The notes beneath the pieces were generated by a model. The model did not search any database, was not told where the DNA came from, and saw nothing but the letters and a program-made list of their open reading frames with translations. This document shows positions 1-12,238 of a stretch of DNA of 64,000 nt, in pieces; within the stretch, counting starts at the first letter, position 1; each line of letters opens with the position of its first letter. The DNA is from Lotus japonicus (taxonomy: Eukaryota; Streptophyta; Magnoliopsida; Fabales; Fabaceae). Made by a program: the position numbers and the translations under genes. Location: NCBI RefSeq assembly GCF_012489685.1, contig NC_080041.1:35701780-35765779 (forward strand), given 5' to 3'.

Positions 1-3000
1 GAAGCATCTGCAGTGGTAGAGGTGCACTCCTCAGCCTCTTCTGCCTCCATGGCAGTCAGTTTTGATCCTTTAGAATCCAGATGCTTATCCATTTCTTGCG
101 AGCAAAAGCTAGGTGAAGCTTTGTGAAGCATCTGTCCCACATCTTGGTCATGAACCTGTTTTATTTCTGAATTCTGCTCCACATGTTCAGCATCAAAACC
201 AGGCGGACTAGTACATAAACCTCTATTCTCAGACTTCATCAAAGTATCACTTTCACCCCCAACTCTTTGCTTTTTGGACTGACTAGCATGGTTCTCAGAA
301 GCCATATCATCAGTTTTTTCATATTCCTGTACATTGTGGTCATCAGGAACCTTATCAACACCACAAGAATGAATTGCATTCTCTTTTGTTCCTCTTGCTG
401 AATCAGATTGCTCAAGAATAGCAGGAGGCTTCTGAGCTGTCTGTTTGCCACCACTTGATCCCTCAGCAGTACATTTATTGCTATTTACATCCACAGAGGG
501 ACATGACAATTTTTCAATTGTTTCCACCTTAACTCCAACACCACCACTGACCTTAATACCAAGAACTTCACTAGTAATTTCTCCCTGGACAGAATCCTCC
601 TGCATCTTCTCGCTACTGTCACCATCTCTAGCTTCTTGCACAGTGCTTTCAGGAAGACCACCCAATTTAGTAGAAATAGGATTTTCATATAATTTTCCTT
701 TGATTTCTAAATTAGATTCAGTAACCTGTTGACAATCCATACTACATGCATTAAGCAGCCCTCTTGAAGCTTTCCCTTCAGATGCACGAAAATCAGCATT
801 ACCATCATACATCCTTGAATCACCTGATATAGAACCCTGATTCCGTTGCTCAGTACCGAGACCAGTATTGGATTGGCATTCATCCTGGACAAGATTTTCT
901 TCAGAGGACTTGACTACACCATTGGCTGTGCATGACAGTTCAGCAGTAGCAGTGTTTCTTTCTGGAGATCCAGCTGCCGTTAACAACTCAGATTTCGAGA
1001 TCTCTCCAGCAGCCACACTAGCAAGAAGATTCATACCAATATCATCAGCTTCAGAGTACTTAACACCTTCAATTAAAGCATTTATGGAGCTGTAAGAAGC
1101 ATCCTGCAAATTCCTATCTTTGTTTTCATTTCCAGACGATGATGAAGCAGTTTTTGATACTTCTAATGTTTTCTTACAATCATCACCAGTCCTACAGCGC
1201 TCTACATCAGTAACTGCAGTAGGCGACCCATCACCCTCGTCAGAGCCAGTCAATACATCTTTGAAGTCATTACTCTGCCAAGATTCAGTATGAATATCTG
1301 AGCCAATATTGGCTTGATGAAAGTCATTCTTTTCCTTCGAGCTGTGATCAAACTGATCTTGCTTCTCAGAAAGGACAGGAGAAGAGGCTCGACTATTCAT
1401 GATTGCAGGATCCTCAAAAGAACCGACATTGGCCCTTTGTGCAGGACCTCTACCATGGTTTGAAATTTTAACAATGAGCTTGGGAGTATTCCCCTCAATA
1501 GAGGTTTCATCAAGTGTTTTTACCATTAATCGAGATTGAGATATTTTCTCTGATGTAGAACTTTTGTGCAAGGAGGAATTCCTACATGATCCAGTTTCCC
1601 TTTTCCCTCCAGATGGAGCTGAACCTGAGAGTCCATTAGTAGACTTCCGATGCCGTGAAGAGCCACCTGATAACTTATTTGCACTCATTGCAGTAGAGCT
1701 TCTGGCATCTTCCTTTCCTGAAAGACCCGCAGTTTTAGCATGGTCACCAGAACAAGATTGACTGTTGTGAGATGGACTAGAACTACTACTTTTCTCATCC
1801 CTTGCATTTGTCATAGGATGATCAGAACCACCACTCATAGAACCAACACGGGGCTGTCCATCTTTTAAATTCGTAGTTGCAGATGCAGGCGAGAGTACTG
1901 ATTTTGCAAGATCTGGAAATGCAGATGTTGATGCAGTTCTAGTAGTATTCTCTCCCAAGGCAATCTTCACAGAGGCAGTTTTCGACACAGAATGCTGTGT
2001 AACTGAACTCTTCATGGCAACATCAGATGATGCACCTGAATTTCTATTCCCACCTTGACCAACATCAGGAAGACGTGGTTTGGCAGGCCAGGAGACAGTG
2101 GGACGATACTTCGCATCATTACTTTTCATTTCAGCTTCAACGCGTTTCTTCCATGTGTCAACTAAACCTCTTGCTTTCTTCTGAATTTCAGTGTTTTTAT
2201 GAGTTCGCAAATGATTCACAGATTTACCGATGTTGCACATCTTCAGAGCCTGAAGATTCACTGGAAGCTTATAAAGTGCTCGAAGTAATACCAAGAGAAA
2301 CTCCTCAACAGATTTATCACCTTCTCTAGACCCAATACCATCACCAATCTTCCCTTTATGGACCTCTTGGAGCCATTCATCAAATACAGGCAAACCCCTC
2401 AGCTGCACAAACTGACTAAGACAATTAACTTTATCTGTTGCTGCAATAACAGCTGCAAGCAGTGACCGGCAAGCTAAATCTATCTGCTTCTCAATTTTAT
2501 CAGGAACCATCAGCTGCACTAACTTTTCAACTCCTTCACTATCAACAAGCCCTCCATTTTCTGTAATTTTGGATATCTCGGTCTTCAAAATATTATCAGG
2601 CCTAAAATTACCAGAATCTCCATCCTCAACTTTTCCTGAACGTTCTCGCTTGACAGGCTCGGAGCCTTGATCTACCCTCTCCCTTTTCCTCCCCTTAACA
2701 TGAGAAGAAAAGGAAGCACTGTTCTGGACACCATCTGAAACAGATTTTAACTGTGATGTTGATGTTGGACTACTCATTGGCTTAGGAGATCGACCATCCG
2801 ACTGCACTGTTGCATGCATTTCTACACAAGTCCTGTTTAATAGCTCATGTACTTCTTGGCAATCCTGGTAATTCAGGGACAAAGTAAGGGGAAAATATTA
2901 AACACCATAAATTTCTTATTACAGAGTGCAATATAAGACATCAGAAACTTACATTAATATGACCTTGATCATTTAACCACCATAAACACTTGTTCGCAAC

Positions 3001-5807
3001 GTCATAAACCCTCCTACACACAAATGATGAAATCCCCGATGGAAGTTCAGCACCTTTTGGAAGAAATGCAACTTTACAAGGATGAAGCAGCAATTCAGCA
3101 TTTATCTCATCCCTATGAAAGGAGTAGAAAATTTCGTTTGGAGCCGCCTCCAATGGAACACCCTTGCTAAGCTCTACTTCAATGGGTCGATAAAGCCAAT
3201 TAACACCTAGTTTCAATTTATTTGCTTTGCCGAGTGCCAGGCAATGAATAATTCCAATAAAAGGTGGACAACCTTGAGATGATTTGAAGAGAGCACATTC
3301 ACCAATACTAATTTTGCGACCGTCCTACGATTCAAAACGAAAGAAAATCCTCAGTGATTCATTAATGTTCAATGAACATAACAGTCTGTGGATTGCATTT
3401 TGAATAATAAATGTTAAGCATTCCCATTGATTCATTGAACAACTATTCAACAACTGATCCCTTCAAAGAATATTCTTAAGTACACATTCTTATTTGACAG
3501 TAGAAGAAAAACAGTTTATTAAAGAAGAAACAAGAAAATCACAATATAGTGAAAACTATATTTAGACTTACATAAATTTGTAGAGGGGAGGTTCATATAA
3601 GTTCTGTCAATAGTTAGAAAGAAATCAATATTTTTAATGAATATTTCCACAGTCAAATATTTGGAGCACCAAAAGTTAGGGTGAAATAGAGAGCCCTACA
3701 ACTAATCATTTCACATGGATTTAAATACCATTTACAATCTAATCATTCCATACGTAAAAGCAGCTTATTTGAATAGAGTATTATACAATCAAACTTGGCT
3801 CATCTGACGTGAGGAATTCACTTTAGAGATAAAAGAGCTGAATTATAACCATAAAATCAATGGTTGAGATTGTGATCAAATGCATGCTCATGCATAACAA
3901 ATTATGAAATCCTTAAAAACTATGCCCTTGACTTTTCAATGTACAAATTATATTGTAGTACCATACTTTCCCATAAAAAATGCAACTGATGGACCTCACC
4001 ATGGGTCTTCAATTTAGGTCTGCCACCGATGGAGTCCATTATGCAAGCCCCCAACAGAATGAACACATGGCAGTATGAGATTGGTAAAGTAAACATCAAT
4101 ATCATGTATATAAAGTGAATGGAGGGGGAGTTGGAGGAAGGCAATCATTCGGGTAGGTTTCGGGTGGCTATGCCATATGGCAGAGAAGGTTACCCGCTTG
4201 TTATGTTTTGTTTCATTTCTGTACTTTCCTGCTATTTTCTACTATAATCAGAGCTTGTTCTCTGAGCTTAATAATTCCAATAGTAAAATTCAGTTCCTAT
4301 CAGCAACTCACTTTGGATAAAACTAAAAACCAATAGTTATTCCCTTCATTTTAAAATAATTGTGATCTAAGGTTTTGCAGGATGATTAAGAAAGTCGCAA
4401 AGAGCCAGTTTATATCAACTTTTCAACAAGCACTAATAGGAAAAGAAAAGTTAAAATCATCTTGACATAGCTATAAGTCTTCCAAATAATAGCTTCTTAC
4501 GGAAGTTGAAATTAACTTCTGTACTAAAAAAATTTAGAAACCCCCTTAAGCACATATATACTTATAAGGACAATTTTGTAAGTTAGAAACCAAATATATT
4601 TCGGGTTATTTCAAATCAGGCCTAAATATCTTAGAAACCAAATAATAATATACATAGGGTTATTTCAAATCAGGCCTAAATATCCTTAATTTTAGTGGAT
4701 TATAACTACATTTAGCAATATCACCTTTCACTTTGTCAATTCTCTCTTTCATTCTACACAGCAGAACTACGTGACCTTGCTAAAATTAGTATTTGATTGT
4801 TTGTTTGGGTAGACAGCTTAATTGAGCACTTATGACTGTTTTGAGAAGCTTATTGAAATAAGCTCAAAATAGGTTATAAGTAGGTATAAGTGTTTATGCA
4901 TTAACTAATATGAGCAGTTTATGAAAATAAACTCAAAATAGCTCATATGTCATAAGTATATCACTAGTTGTTTAAATAAGCTCTCTCGAACCGTCGAACA
5001 CTTGCATAAACGCTTATGCTATAGGAATATAGAATAAGCTCGAATAAACTCTTCTTCAATAAGCATAGAACTAGGTGATTTAATACTCCCATAGAGAAAA
5101 TAACTAAGGAAACTAAAAAATCTACCCGCATTCAGAAAGAAATGGTGAAAAAGGAAAGAAAAACCTTATATGTTGCCTCTAACGCTTATTGTTAGCTAAT
5201 TGGCTGTGTGCCCCCCAACTCAGATCAACCAGAATACTAGAACTCAATTCTATTAAAGAAATGGCGAGAAACATCAATTTAACCGTACAAGTATTTTTTT
5301 TACCCATAGGCTATACCGTGGAATTAACCCTCAGGTAAGAGATGGTAATTTTTGGCCAAAACACCAGATTAACGACTCCATGATTCAACAAATAATCCTA
5401 ATTATTCTAAAATAAATAGAAAATCAAAATTGTGAAAGCAATTAAATTCGCCAAAAAAAATAAAAAGAAAATCATCTGGATTAGCAATTCCCAACTTAAT
5501 AATTCTATTTCAAATCCTTACTCATCAGAAATCTACAATTCATTTGTACATAAGCTCAATCAAGCAATTTTCTAACAATAAATCCTACAATTAGCAAAAA
5601 AAAAATTAAAATTTTCGAATTCAATTTTAACCCTGATACCTTGTAGAACGCTTTAGTTGACGCCGACGCCGCCGAAGAAGAAGAAGAACCACCGGTGTTT
5701 ACAATTGAGTCGCCGCGTGTGGAGGCTTTCCACATGTGCCGAGCAGCATCAAAACTCCTCAATTCGCACGAAGCCTTCCAAATCCACGATTGAAACCCTA
5801 GGTCCAC
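1..5807 (-). CDS. SUO: SUO-like protein, BAH and TFIIS-N domains (partial, 3' end outside window)
   Basis: Minus-strand gene whose visible part has three exons: 5640-5807, 2953-3324 and 2864 down to base 1, where the frame is still open. Junctions are GT/AG and all phase 0. Exon 1 (56 codons) carries the conserved RHMW near its end. Exon 2 (124 codons) is a BAH domain beginning DGRKISIGECALFK and containing LGVNWLYRP and CRRVYDVANKCLWWL. Exon 3 holds a basic stretch (KGRKRERVDQ), then a TFIIS N-terminal-type helical bundle at about residues 335-425 (LPVNLQALKMCNIGKSVNHL, KKARGLVDTWKKRVEAE), then a long Ser/Thr/Glu-rich region. About 1,135 residues are visible; from memory the family is about 1,600. 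Family knowledge: Arabidopsis SUO is a nuclear protein needed for microRNA-directed translational repression. The start at 5807 is the first in-frame ATG but the first ~20 residues are not conserved, so the start is uncertain. Assignment to SUO or a close paralogue is firm. Confidence 0.93.
4577..4686. repeat. Two-copy tandem duplication in SUO intron 1
   Basis: The phrase GGGTTATTTCAAATCAGGCC is present twice, about 61 bp apart, each time preceded by TTAGAAACCAAATA and followed by TAAATATC. The second copy has a few extra bases in the middle. Confidence 0.85.
4802..5060. mobile_element. MITE, AGCTTA/TAAGCT palindromic family, copy 1
   Basis: A roughly 260-bp palindromic segment built from AGCTTATTGAAATAAGCTC, GTCATAAGTATA and ACGCTTATGCTATAGG. 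The arrangement matches a better-preserved copy at 26727-26982. It lies in intron 1 of the SUO-like gene. The ends are decayed, so the boundaries are approximate and the superfamily is not assigned. Confidence 0.7.
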
Positions 5808-6060
5808 ACAAAACCCTAAACTCGCAAACCTTAACCGATCACGGAGACTCTGGTATCGAAATTCGATTTGAAGCTTCTCTCTCTGCCCCGCGATGATAAT
5901 CAGATCCAGATCCGGCGAAAGCGAAGAAGAAAACGACCGCGGCGGCGACGGCGGCGGCGGAAGAGGGAAAGTGCGAACGAGAATCTAGAGAGAGAGAGAG
6001 AGGAGAGAGAGTGGGCAGCAAAGGGAAAGGTTGTAGTGAAGTAGAACTTGGGTACTTATT
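5808..6060 (-). promoter_or_regulatory. 5' UTR and proximal promoter of the SUO-like gene
   Basis: This is the sequence upstream of the first in-frame ATG. It contains a GGC/GCC-rich stretch (5930-5965) and a GA tract at 5989-6010, which reads as a CT-rich leader on the transcribed strand, typical of plant 5' UTRs. No clear TATA box was seen. The transcription start cannot be placed from sequence alone. Confidence 0.5.
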
Positions 6061-6824
6061 TTGGAGTAGAGTAAGACGGGCAGGTCGGGCAGTCCGGGCA
6101 GAGAGAGAGAGAATGATAACGTCACAGGGAGGTGAGGCAACGTGTGGAGAATAAGACTGGAGATTGATGCGTCACTGCGTTGGGAAATGGGAAGTGTGAG
6201 TCATCACTGTTTTGACTGGTCTTGTTTCTGACAAGTGCCAGTTTCTTTTGTCTGTTGTTTGTTTCTAACTTTTTTTTTTCTCATTATTATTTTTATAATT
6301 ATATTATCATGTCATGTTCGTGTCTTTGCTGTTTTTATAAATTGTTTTCCGTAAATGGATATATATGTCACGTGGACCATGGTCATTTGGTGGTGCTCAA
6401 GCCCAATGCATTACCTTGTCAAGGGTAGAGTTGTAATTTCGGCAGATACAGTTCACATGAAAGAATGTGATGTGCTGATGGCAGATTAAGGTTGTCTTCG
6501 AATGTTCCTTCACGTGTTACTGTAAGTAATAAAAGTTTCATGTGTGTGTGGGCAGAGATTTTTTTCTCCATTTGAATGTAAAGATGAAAATAAGATTAAG
6601 GAATATATATGAGGAGAAAATGATGTTATTTTTATTTTTAAGTTGTTTGTATTGGGCAAAAGAGTTCAGAAATTATGGAAAAGCGATAAATAAAATATAT
6701 GGTGGGTGTTTCTATATAAGAAAATAAGAATAAATTATGATTATTAAATTTAATCATGAATTGTCAACATCAAAATATTAAGTATATAATATGACATGAT
6801 ATTTTTAAGTGGTCACGAGTATTT
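6061..6824. other. Intergenic, no gene seen
   Basis: The first ~400 bp, with a second short GA tract at 6101-6112, may belong to the SUO-like promoter. The remainder is AT-rich. Short ORFs at 6222-6428 and 6542-6727 are low-complexity and unconvincing. Confidence 0.6.
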
Positions 6825-7122
6825 AGTGTTGGCCTAAACCGACGTTGTTGTATCAACTTTAGAGTCGGTCTATACAATCGACGCTAATGAGGTATAGTTA
6901 GCGTTGGTTTTTTTTCTACAGCGACTTGCATTGATTTTGAGTTGGCATGGTTGACGCTAATATTTAGAGTCAGTCTTTCAATCAACTCAAATAGTTAGTT
7001 TTAAGTCTTTTAATATTCGCCTTGACGTCAACACTAGATGGATTTTAAATCAAATTTTGCATCGGGTTTTAATCGCTTAGCGTTAGTTTTTTGCCGATGC
7101 TAATTCACATTTTTTTGTAGTG
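6825..7122. mobile_element. Terminal fragment of a CACTA (En/Spm) transposon
   Basis: The segment ends TTTTTTTGTAGTG, the reverse complement of a CACTACAAAAAA-type terminus. Its inner sequence repeats GACGCTAAT, GCGTTGG and GTCGGTC-like words many times in both orientations, as CACTA subterminal regions do. The opposite CACTA end was not found nearby, so this looks like one end of a broken element. Confidence 0.65.
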
Positions 7123-7458
7123 CAAGAAAAATCATTGTTGATATGGTACTGGGTGCATGGGATGAGAGCAATGACTCCTTTAGTGTGGCTAGGCTCAACT
7201 GTATACCCAAATGGTTTTTGTTTATGCTTCTTTAGTTAATAGGATAGGATTATGTGTCATTTTATTTTTATAAATATGGTTAAGTATTTTATTCTTTTAA
7301 TTAGAACTAATTATTCACAATGTAAATCCTACTGCATTTAACTTCTCTTATATCTTCTTCTTCTTCCTCTCTTTTTTATATTGGTTTTTTTTTTACTGTG
7401 TAGTTTTAAAAGAAATGTGAAAGTAACATTTTCTGGAAATAAGAAGTAGACTCATTAG
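7123..7458. other. Intergenic, no gene seen
   Basis: AT-rich DNA without a recognisable coding region. Confidence 0.5.
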
Positions 7459-7657
7459 CAGTGGCGGACCTACCACAGGGCTTGGTAGGTCCAATGCCCT
7501 GGCTCAAAGTAAAAAAAATACAAATTTCTTTGGACTAGGTAGGATTTTTGGCCTAAAAAAAATTTAGAGAAAAGACAAATTTATAAGGAAATGTAAAGTT
7601 TAGGGACTGAATCATAAAATTTGCCTAGGCTTCCTAAAATTTCTAGTTCCGCCACTG
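7459..7657. mobile_element. hAT-type MITE, 199 bp, with 8-bp TSD
   Basis: Terminal inverted repeats CAGTGGCGGA on the left and TCCGCCACTG on the right, flanked on both sides by the 8-bp direct repeat CTCATTAG (7451-7458 and 7658-7665). TIRs beginning CAG(T/G)G with an 8-bp duplication are diagnostic of the hAT superfamily. The interior is AT-rich and non-coding. Confidence 0.92.
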
Positions 7658-7665
7658 CTCATTAG

Positions 7666-9774
7666 CCCAAGAATTGCAAACTATGCTCACATGTTAGGAT
7701 TTGATGATCCAGAAATGCTTGAGTTTAAGGCGCTGTTTTTTTTTTGTTGGTCAATATGACGCTGTCTATTTCCATTCGGGAGGGTGGCAGCGTTAGTTCT
7801 CACACAGCCCACTCAGTTACTAGTCCACAATCAGATCCTTACCTTGCATTTGCAGCTAGGCTTTGAATGGTTTAGCTGGGCCACTGCATGATTCGGCCAA
7901 TCAGGAAGCAATGCTGGATTAGATCGATAATTGAAGAGTTTGGAACTACAAACATAAGTGCAAAACAATTGTCTGACTACATTCATACAATGGGGATTTT
8001 GGCAGATAAATATAAAAATGGGCTCAATTAAAAAATAATAAGCCCAATAGAATAAAAAAAGGGATCAGTCTATAAGGCCACTAGACCCAAGAGGAAAATG
8101 GAGTACAAGCCCACACATAATATTTTAGGTTTCACTTGAGTATAATCTCCGAATGACAAAAAATAAAGAGTGCAAACTCGGGCAGAGCAAAGTCATAGGA
8201 CTTCTTGCAAGCAAAAGCAACAAAACAAATCAATCAAATCAGTTAGACATGAGATGAGTATTAAAAATATATATCTACAGAAAAATACATAAAAATGAAT
8301 AAGTTGAGGGGTTGGCTAAACAATCAATGGTGGTTACTTACCCCACACGAGTTGAATATAATTATTATTTATATATAAAATATAAAAATTATTCCACTTA
8401 TCTTAAATGCGATTGAGCCACCTAGGACCATGATCTATTCAACCCAAACTTTTCCATGAGTCATTTTGACAACTAATACTTTTGAAGGAGAATGTTGGAG
8501 TACAACTATACAAATGCAAATAGATAAAATTTCATATTAGATGGAAAAGCAATGGTTGAGCAATATATAAGTGAAATGATTGATGAAAGATTCTTTACCA
8601 CTCTACTTTCAAATATTTCAAAATTCAATTGTAGAATAGAAAATGATTTTGTCGTATCCACAAGGAGATGTATTACTTACGTAGTTCAATAGTTAACAAA
8701 CTTAAATGATGGTTTCACAAAGATATTGATTGTTTGTTTGAACATGAAAATAAATGAAAAACAAGTAGACTAATGAAGAAACAACATGTATGGGAATTTG
8801 TTGGGATTAGATTTCATTGTTTGACCTTTTTCCATTCTAGTGATTCGAATACAAACCAAGCCTAAGAATAAGATTCATCTACACCAGTTCAACCATAATT
8901 CATCAATGTCTCGCATGAGTGGATAACAATAACTCTATAATCCTAAACATTGATGTCTCACACGATGATTAAGAAATATAGTTATCATGAAGTTTATGTG
9001 TTTAAGTGACTAACAAACCTAACTCTATGTCTAGCAATTAGGATTATTAGGTGATTAACTCTAGTTCGGACTCAAAATGTTGTAGCTTCCGCTCACAAGT
9101 CGAATCATGCAAAATGCCATAGGTGATCATCTAAGATATAACATGAAGATCAAGAGAAAACCACTAAATCATAGACAAAGAGCATGACTTTTATTGAAGA
9201 GAATCACATAGAATACATAAGTATCAAAATAACTACATCTAACCCCCAGCAAAGAGAGATCATGGATAACTGTAAGATCATGAAGAAGAAGAAAGAGGAA
9301 TTGAAGACTCTGTGATGTCTCACGTCGAATCCGACAACCAAGCCCCCTCTTCAGCCTTCTAAGCTTTCTCCTTTGTTTTTCTCTCTAATAGTGGTCTTTT
9401 TTCACCTCTAAATGTGTTGGATTATGAAGAGGATTTGAAAAGTGTCATTTAAGGGGTGTTAGCCGCCCTACTCTAACTTAGCATCAAGTACATTACTAAG
9501 CCAAAGTGCATTTCTTCAAAAGTGGGTTTCCTCCTCTGGCTTAGCATTAACACTCGTGCTAAGCCAAAGGGGCCTCCAAAACCAGTCAACACGCACTGCC
9601 CCATTCAAGCTTAGCATCAAGCACTAAGCTAAGCCAGAACCTTCTTTTTATCAATCAACACACATTGTGCCATTTTGGTTTAGCATCAAGTGCAATACTA
9701 AGCCAAGACCTTCTTGTTCTAAATTATTTACTTTTAATCTTTTGCTTCTTTTCTACATCAACAAACTTAAAATT
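7666..9774. other. Intergenic, probable degraded LTR-type DNA
   Basis: No gene is supported. In 9470-9710 the words CTTAGCATCAAG and CTAAGCCAA recur four times. This resembles the GTGCTAAGCGCCA words at 43215-43365, suggesting both are decayed LTR-retrotransposon regions of related type. No LTR boundaries or target duplications were found. Confidence 0.35.
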
Positions 9775-9819
9775 AAACACATATTATAGTATGTACCAAA
9801 AAAAAACACATATTATAGT
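9775..9819 (+). mobile_element. Ultra-short retroposon tail with 16-bp TSD
   Basis: The insert ATGTACC plus an A-tract (about 9791-9803) is bracketed by the direct repeat AAACACATATTATAGT (9775-9790 and 9804-9819). ATGTACC(A)n is also the 3' end of the SINE at 21973-22090, and AATGTACC(A)n of the LINE at 13391-15488. This fits an extremely 5'-truncated L1-machinery insertion. Confidence 0.85.
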
Positions 9820-10439
9820 TAAAATTCAATATATTACAACTAAAACTATATATTTACAAATTATAACCAAGGTAAGTAAATTTGATGGCAAATCTACATG
9901 ATTAATTAACAAAGTATGTGCCTAAATTGTTCATTAAAACTAGTTTAAATTGACACTTATCAATGACTCACTCACCCATTACCTTATACTTTTGTGGCGA
10001 AACTATGTGAATGTTGCCAAATCAGTTATGACTTTAACCCAATATGAAAGTAATCTCATGTTCATCTTGTTGCAAACCCAATAGTGACTCAAAAATCAAA
10101 CAATCTCTTCTTCTTTGGAGTGTATAGACTGGTTTTATATTTTCCACACTACAGCTAGCATTATTATCACTATCTGCTTCCCTGTAGTCAAATTTGTGCT
10201 CTCTAGATAAACAGATCCAAAGCTGCTTTGAAATTGAAAAAGTGAAGAATTCATACAAGCTTTAAACTTATTGGGTATATTATTTCCCATTATACATCTT
10301 GAATCATATATTATTTAACCAGCATAAGGGTAAAATACCAGCTAGTTTGCTTATAAAAAAAATTAATTTACCAGCATCAATTGATCAATAAGCAGTTTTT
10401 TTGAAATGATCAATAAGCAGTTTATCAAGACCCCAATTA
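9820..10439. other. Intergenic, no gene seen
   Basis: AT-rich. The ORF at 10034-10258 on the minus strand has no recognisable similarity. Confidence 0.5.
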
Positions 10440-10690
10440 TATTAAACTAGTATGTTTACCCGTGCCGGTGCACGGGGGCATATTTCCAAAGATATAATAA
10501 TTTTTTTAATATATAGAATAATTTTTTTGTATAAATTAAAAGTAAATATAAATATTATTTTTTATTTGATTAATTTGATTATGATATAATAATATAATAA
10601 ATTATATGAATTTTGTATTTTTTTTTTCGTTTTTTTCTATCTCCAAATAATTATACACAATTTATAACATATAAAAGATGTGATGTTTTT

Positions 10691-10746
10691 TGGTACATCG
10701 GATTGATAAATTGCATCATCCAGGAATTGATATATGGACCTCTCCC
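10691..10746 (-). mobile_element. SINE fragment
   Basis: On the minus strand this reads GGTCCATATATCAATTCCTG followed by a GCAATTTAT and CCGATGTACC tail. It is the 3' half (B box onward) of the SINE family seen at 12006-12117 and 21973-22090. Confidence 0.65.
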
Positions 10747-11052
10747 ACTCAACGCATGAAATTATAATAAAATTTGCTCTTATGTTATTTTTAATCAAAA
10801 ATATTTTAATGTAAACGTTTTCCCCTTCGGATTCTATATTCACAATCAAATTGTAATGCTTATGTATAACTACTCCTTAAAATATTTAACAACTCTAGAA
10901 AAAGTTAAAATATTATATTAAAACATTTTCTATTAGTTTCAACTTGAATGTACTTTCATGCTAAATGTTCCTCATCGTATCAGTTTTTTACTATATAACC
11001 TAAACATCAACAAATATAGACTATACATTTTCAATCCCCGTGTGATAAATTG

Positions 11053-11055
<3 letters not shown>

Positions 11056-11139
<84 letters not shown>
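11056..11139. repeat. (TC)n microsatellite, 42 units
   Basis: An uninterrupted TC dinucleotide run of 84 bp lying between two of the degenerate repeat blocks. It reads as Ser-Leu repeats in a spurious ORF. Confidence 0.97.
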
Positions 11140-11142
<3 letters not shown>

Positions 11143-11286
11143 AAACATTTTCTATTAGTTTCAACTTAAAAGTATTTCATGCAAATAGTTTCTCCCCATA
11201 TGAGCTTTTTAGTGTATGTAACGTAAACTTAAATGAATATAAGCTATATATATGTTCATTTATTATAATTCCCTCACCATTTCATA

Positions 11287-11291
<5 letters not shown>

Positions 11292-11323
<32 letters not shown>
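11292..11323. repeat. (TA)n microsatellite
   Basis: About 16 TA units, uninterrupted. Confidence 0.95.
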
Positions 11324-11326
<3 letters not shown>

Positions 11327-12005
11327 CTTTTAAACTTATGAAAATAATTCTAAAATTATATTGAAATTTATTGTTTGTTATTTTCAACTTGAAAATATTG
11401 TAATATAAATGTTCTTCCCCGTGTAATCTATATTTTCACAATCAAACTAAAATGGTTCCGTATATCTTCTCTTAAAATTATTTAAAAGTCTGTGAAAAGT
11501 ACTAAAATTATATTTAAAAAAATTCTATTAGTTTCAACTTAATTTTAACATCAAAATTATTTTAAGTGTACTGATAAAATGATATTGAAACATTTTCAAT
11601 TAGTTTAACTTAAAAGAATTTTAGTAATTTTTATGGAAGAGAATACTAAATTATATTAAAATTTATCTTTAATTTTTTTTAACTGTCAAATATTTTAATA
11701 TAAATATTCTTCTTCGTGAGATCCCTATTTTCACAATAAAATTGTAAAAAATGCATTTTACATTCGTTTAAAAAGAAATATGTTCCAACGATGAAAAGAC
11801 AAAAATAAAACCTGTTTACTAAAATTTATTTACACTTTTTGTTAACTATAGTGGAAAATCAAAAAATTAAAATCTTGACAAATATACCAAAGCATATAAA
11901 TTCTATATTTTTTATATATCTTTATAAATACTTTTTATTCCATATAGCTATAATGTTTAAATTTTAAGGACTTCAAAATTAACTTTTTAATTAGTTTCAG
12001 AAAAA

Positions 12006-12117
12006 AAATATTGGTACATCGAAAACATAAATTGCACCCTTTGGGGATTGATCCCAGGACCTCCTAAACCCAACCCACATGTCCCCTAGCTCTTACCACT
12101 TTAGCTATCATTCGAGG
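12006..12117 (-). mobile_element. tRNA-derived SINE
   Basis: Read on the minus strand it has an A box-like ATAGCTAAAGTGGTAAGAGC, a B box-like GGTCCTGGGATCAATCCCC, and a GGGTGCAATTTATG to GATGTACC tail. This is the same order as the plus-strand copy at 21973-22090. It is interspersed in the AT-rich repeat field. Confidence 0.8.
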
Positions 12118-12195
12118 TAAAAAAAAAACTTTTTTATGTCTCCAACAACAATATAGCTGACATAAATGGTTAAATTTATAATTCAAAAACTAAAC

Positions 12196-12238
12196 AAAAA
12201 TGATAATAATCTTCCGATGTACCAAAAAAAATTATAAT
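12196..12238 (+). mobile_element. Ultra-short SINE tail with imperfect TSD
   Basis: The insert CTTCCGATGTACC plus an A-tract (about 12211-12226) is the last few bases of the SINE family. The flanks read AAAAATGATAATA on the left and AAAAATTATAATA on the right, a 13-bp duplication with one mismatch. Confidence 0.65.

Larger units (their letters stand above)
3325..5639 (-). other. Intron 1 of the SUO-like gene
   Basis: The interval between exon 1 (donor reads GTATCA on the minus strand) and exon 2 (acceptor TAG followed by GACGGTCGC). It is AT-rich and non-coding. It holds a 61-bp tandem duplication and a MITE, listed separately. Short ORFs in it (for example 3920-4144) have no recognisable similarity. 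Confidence 0.85.

Noticed and set aside
239..2329. Several ORFs of 60-100 codons on both strands in the SUO-like exon 3
   Set aside because: They lie in other frames across the long open exon; the conserved minus frame explains the region.
10958..11158. 66-codon ORF
   Set aside because: More than a third of it is the (TC)n microsatellite translated as Ser-Leu.
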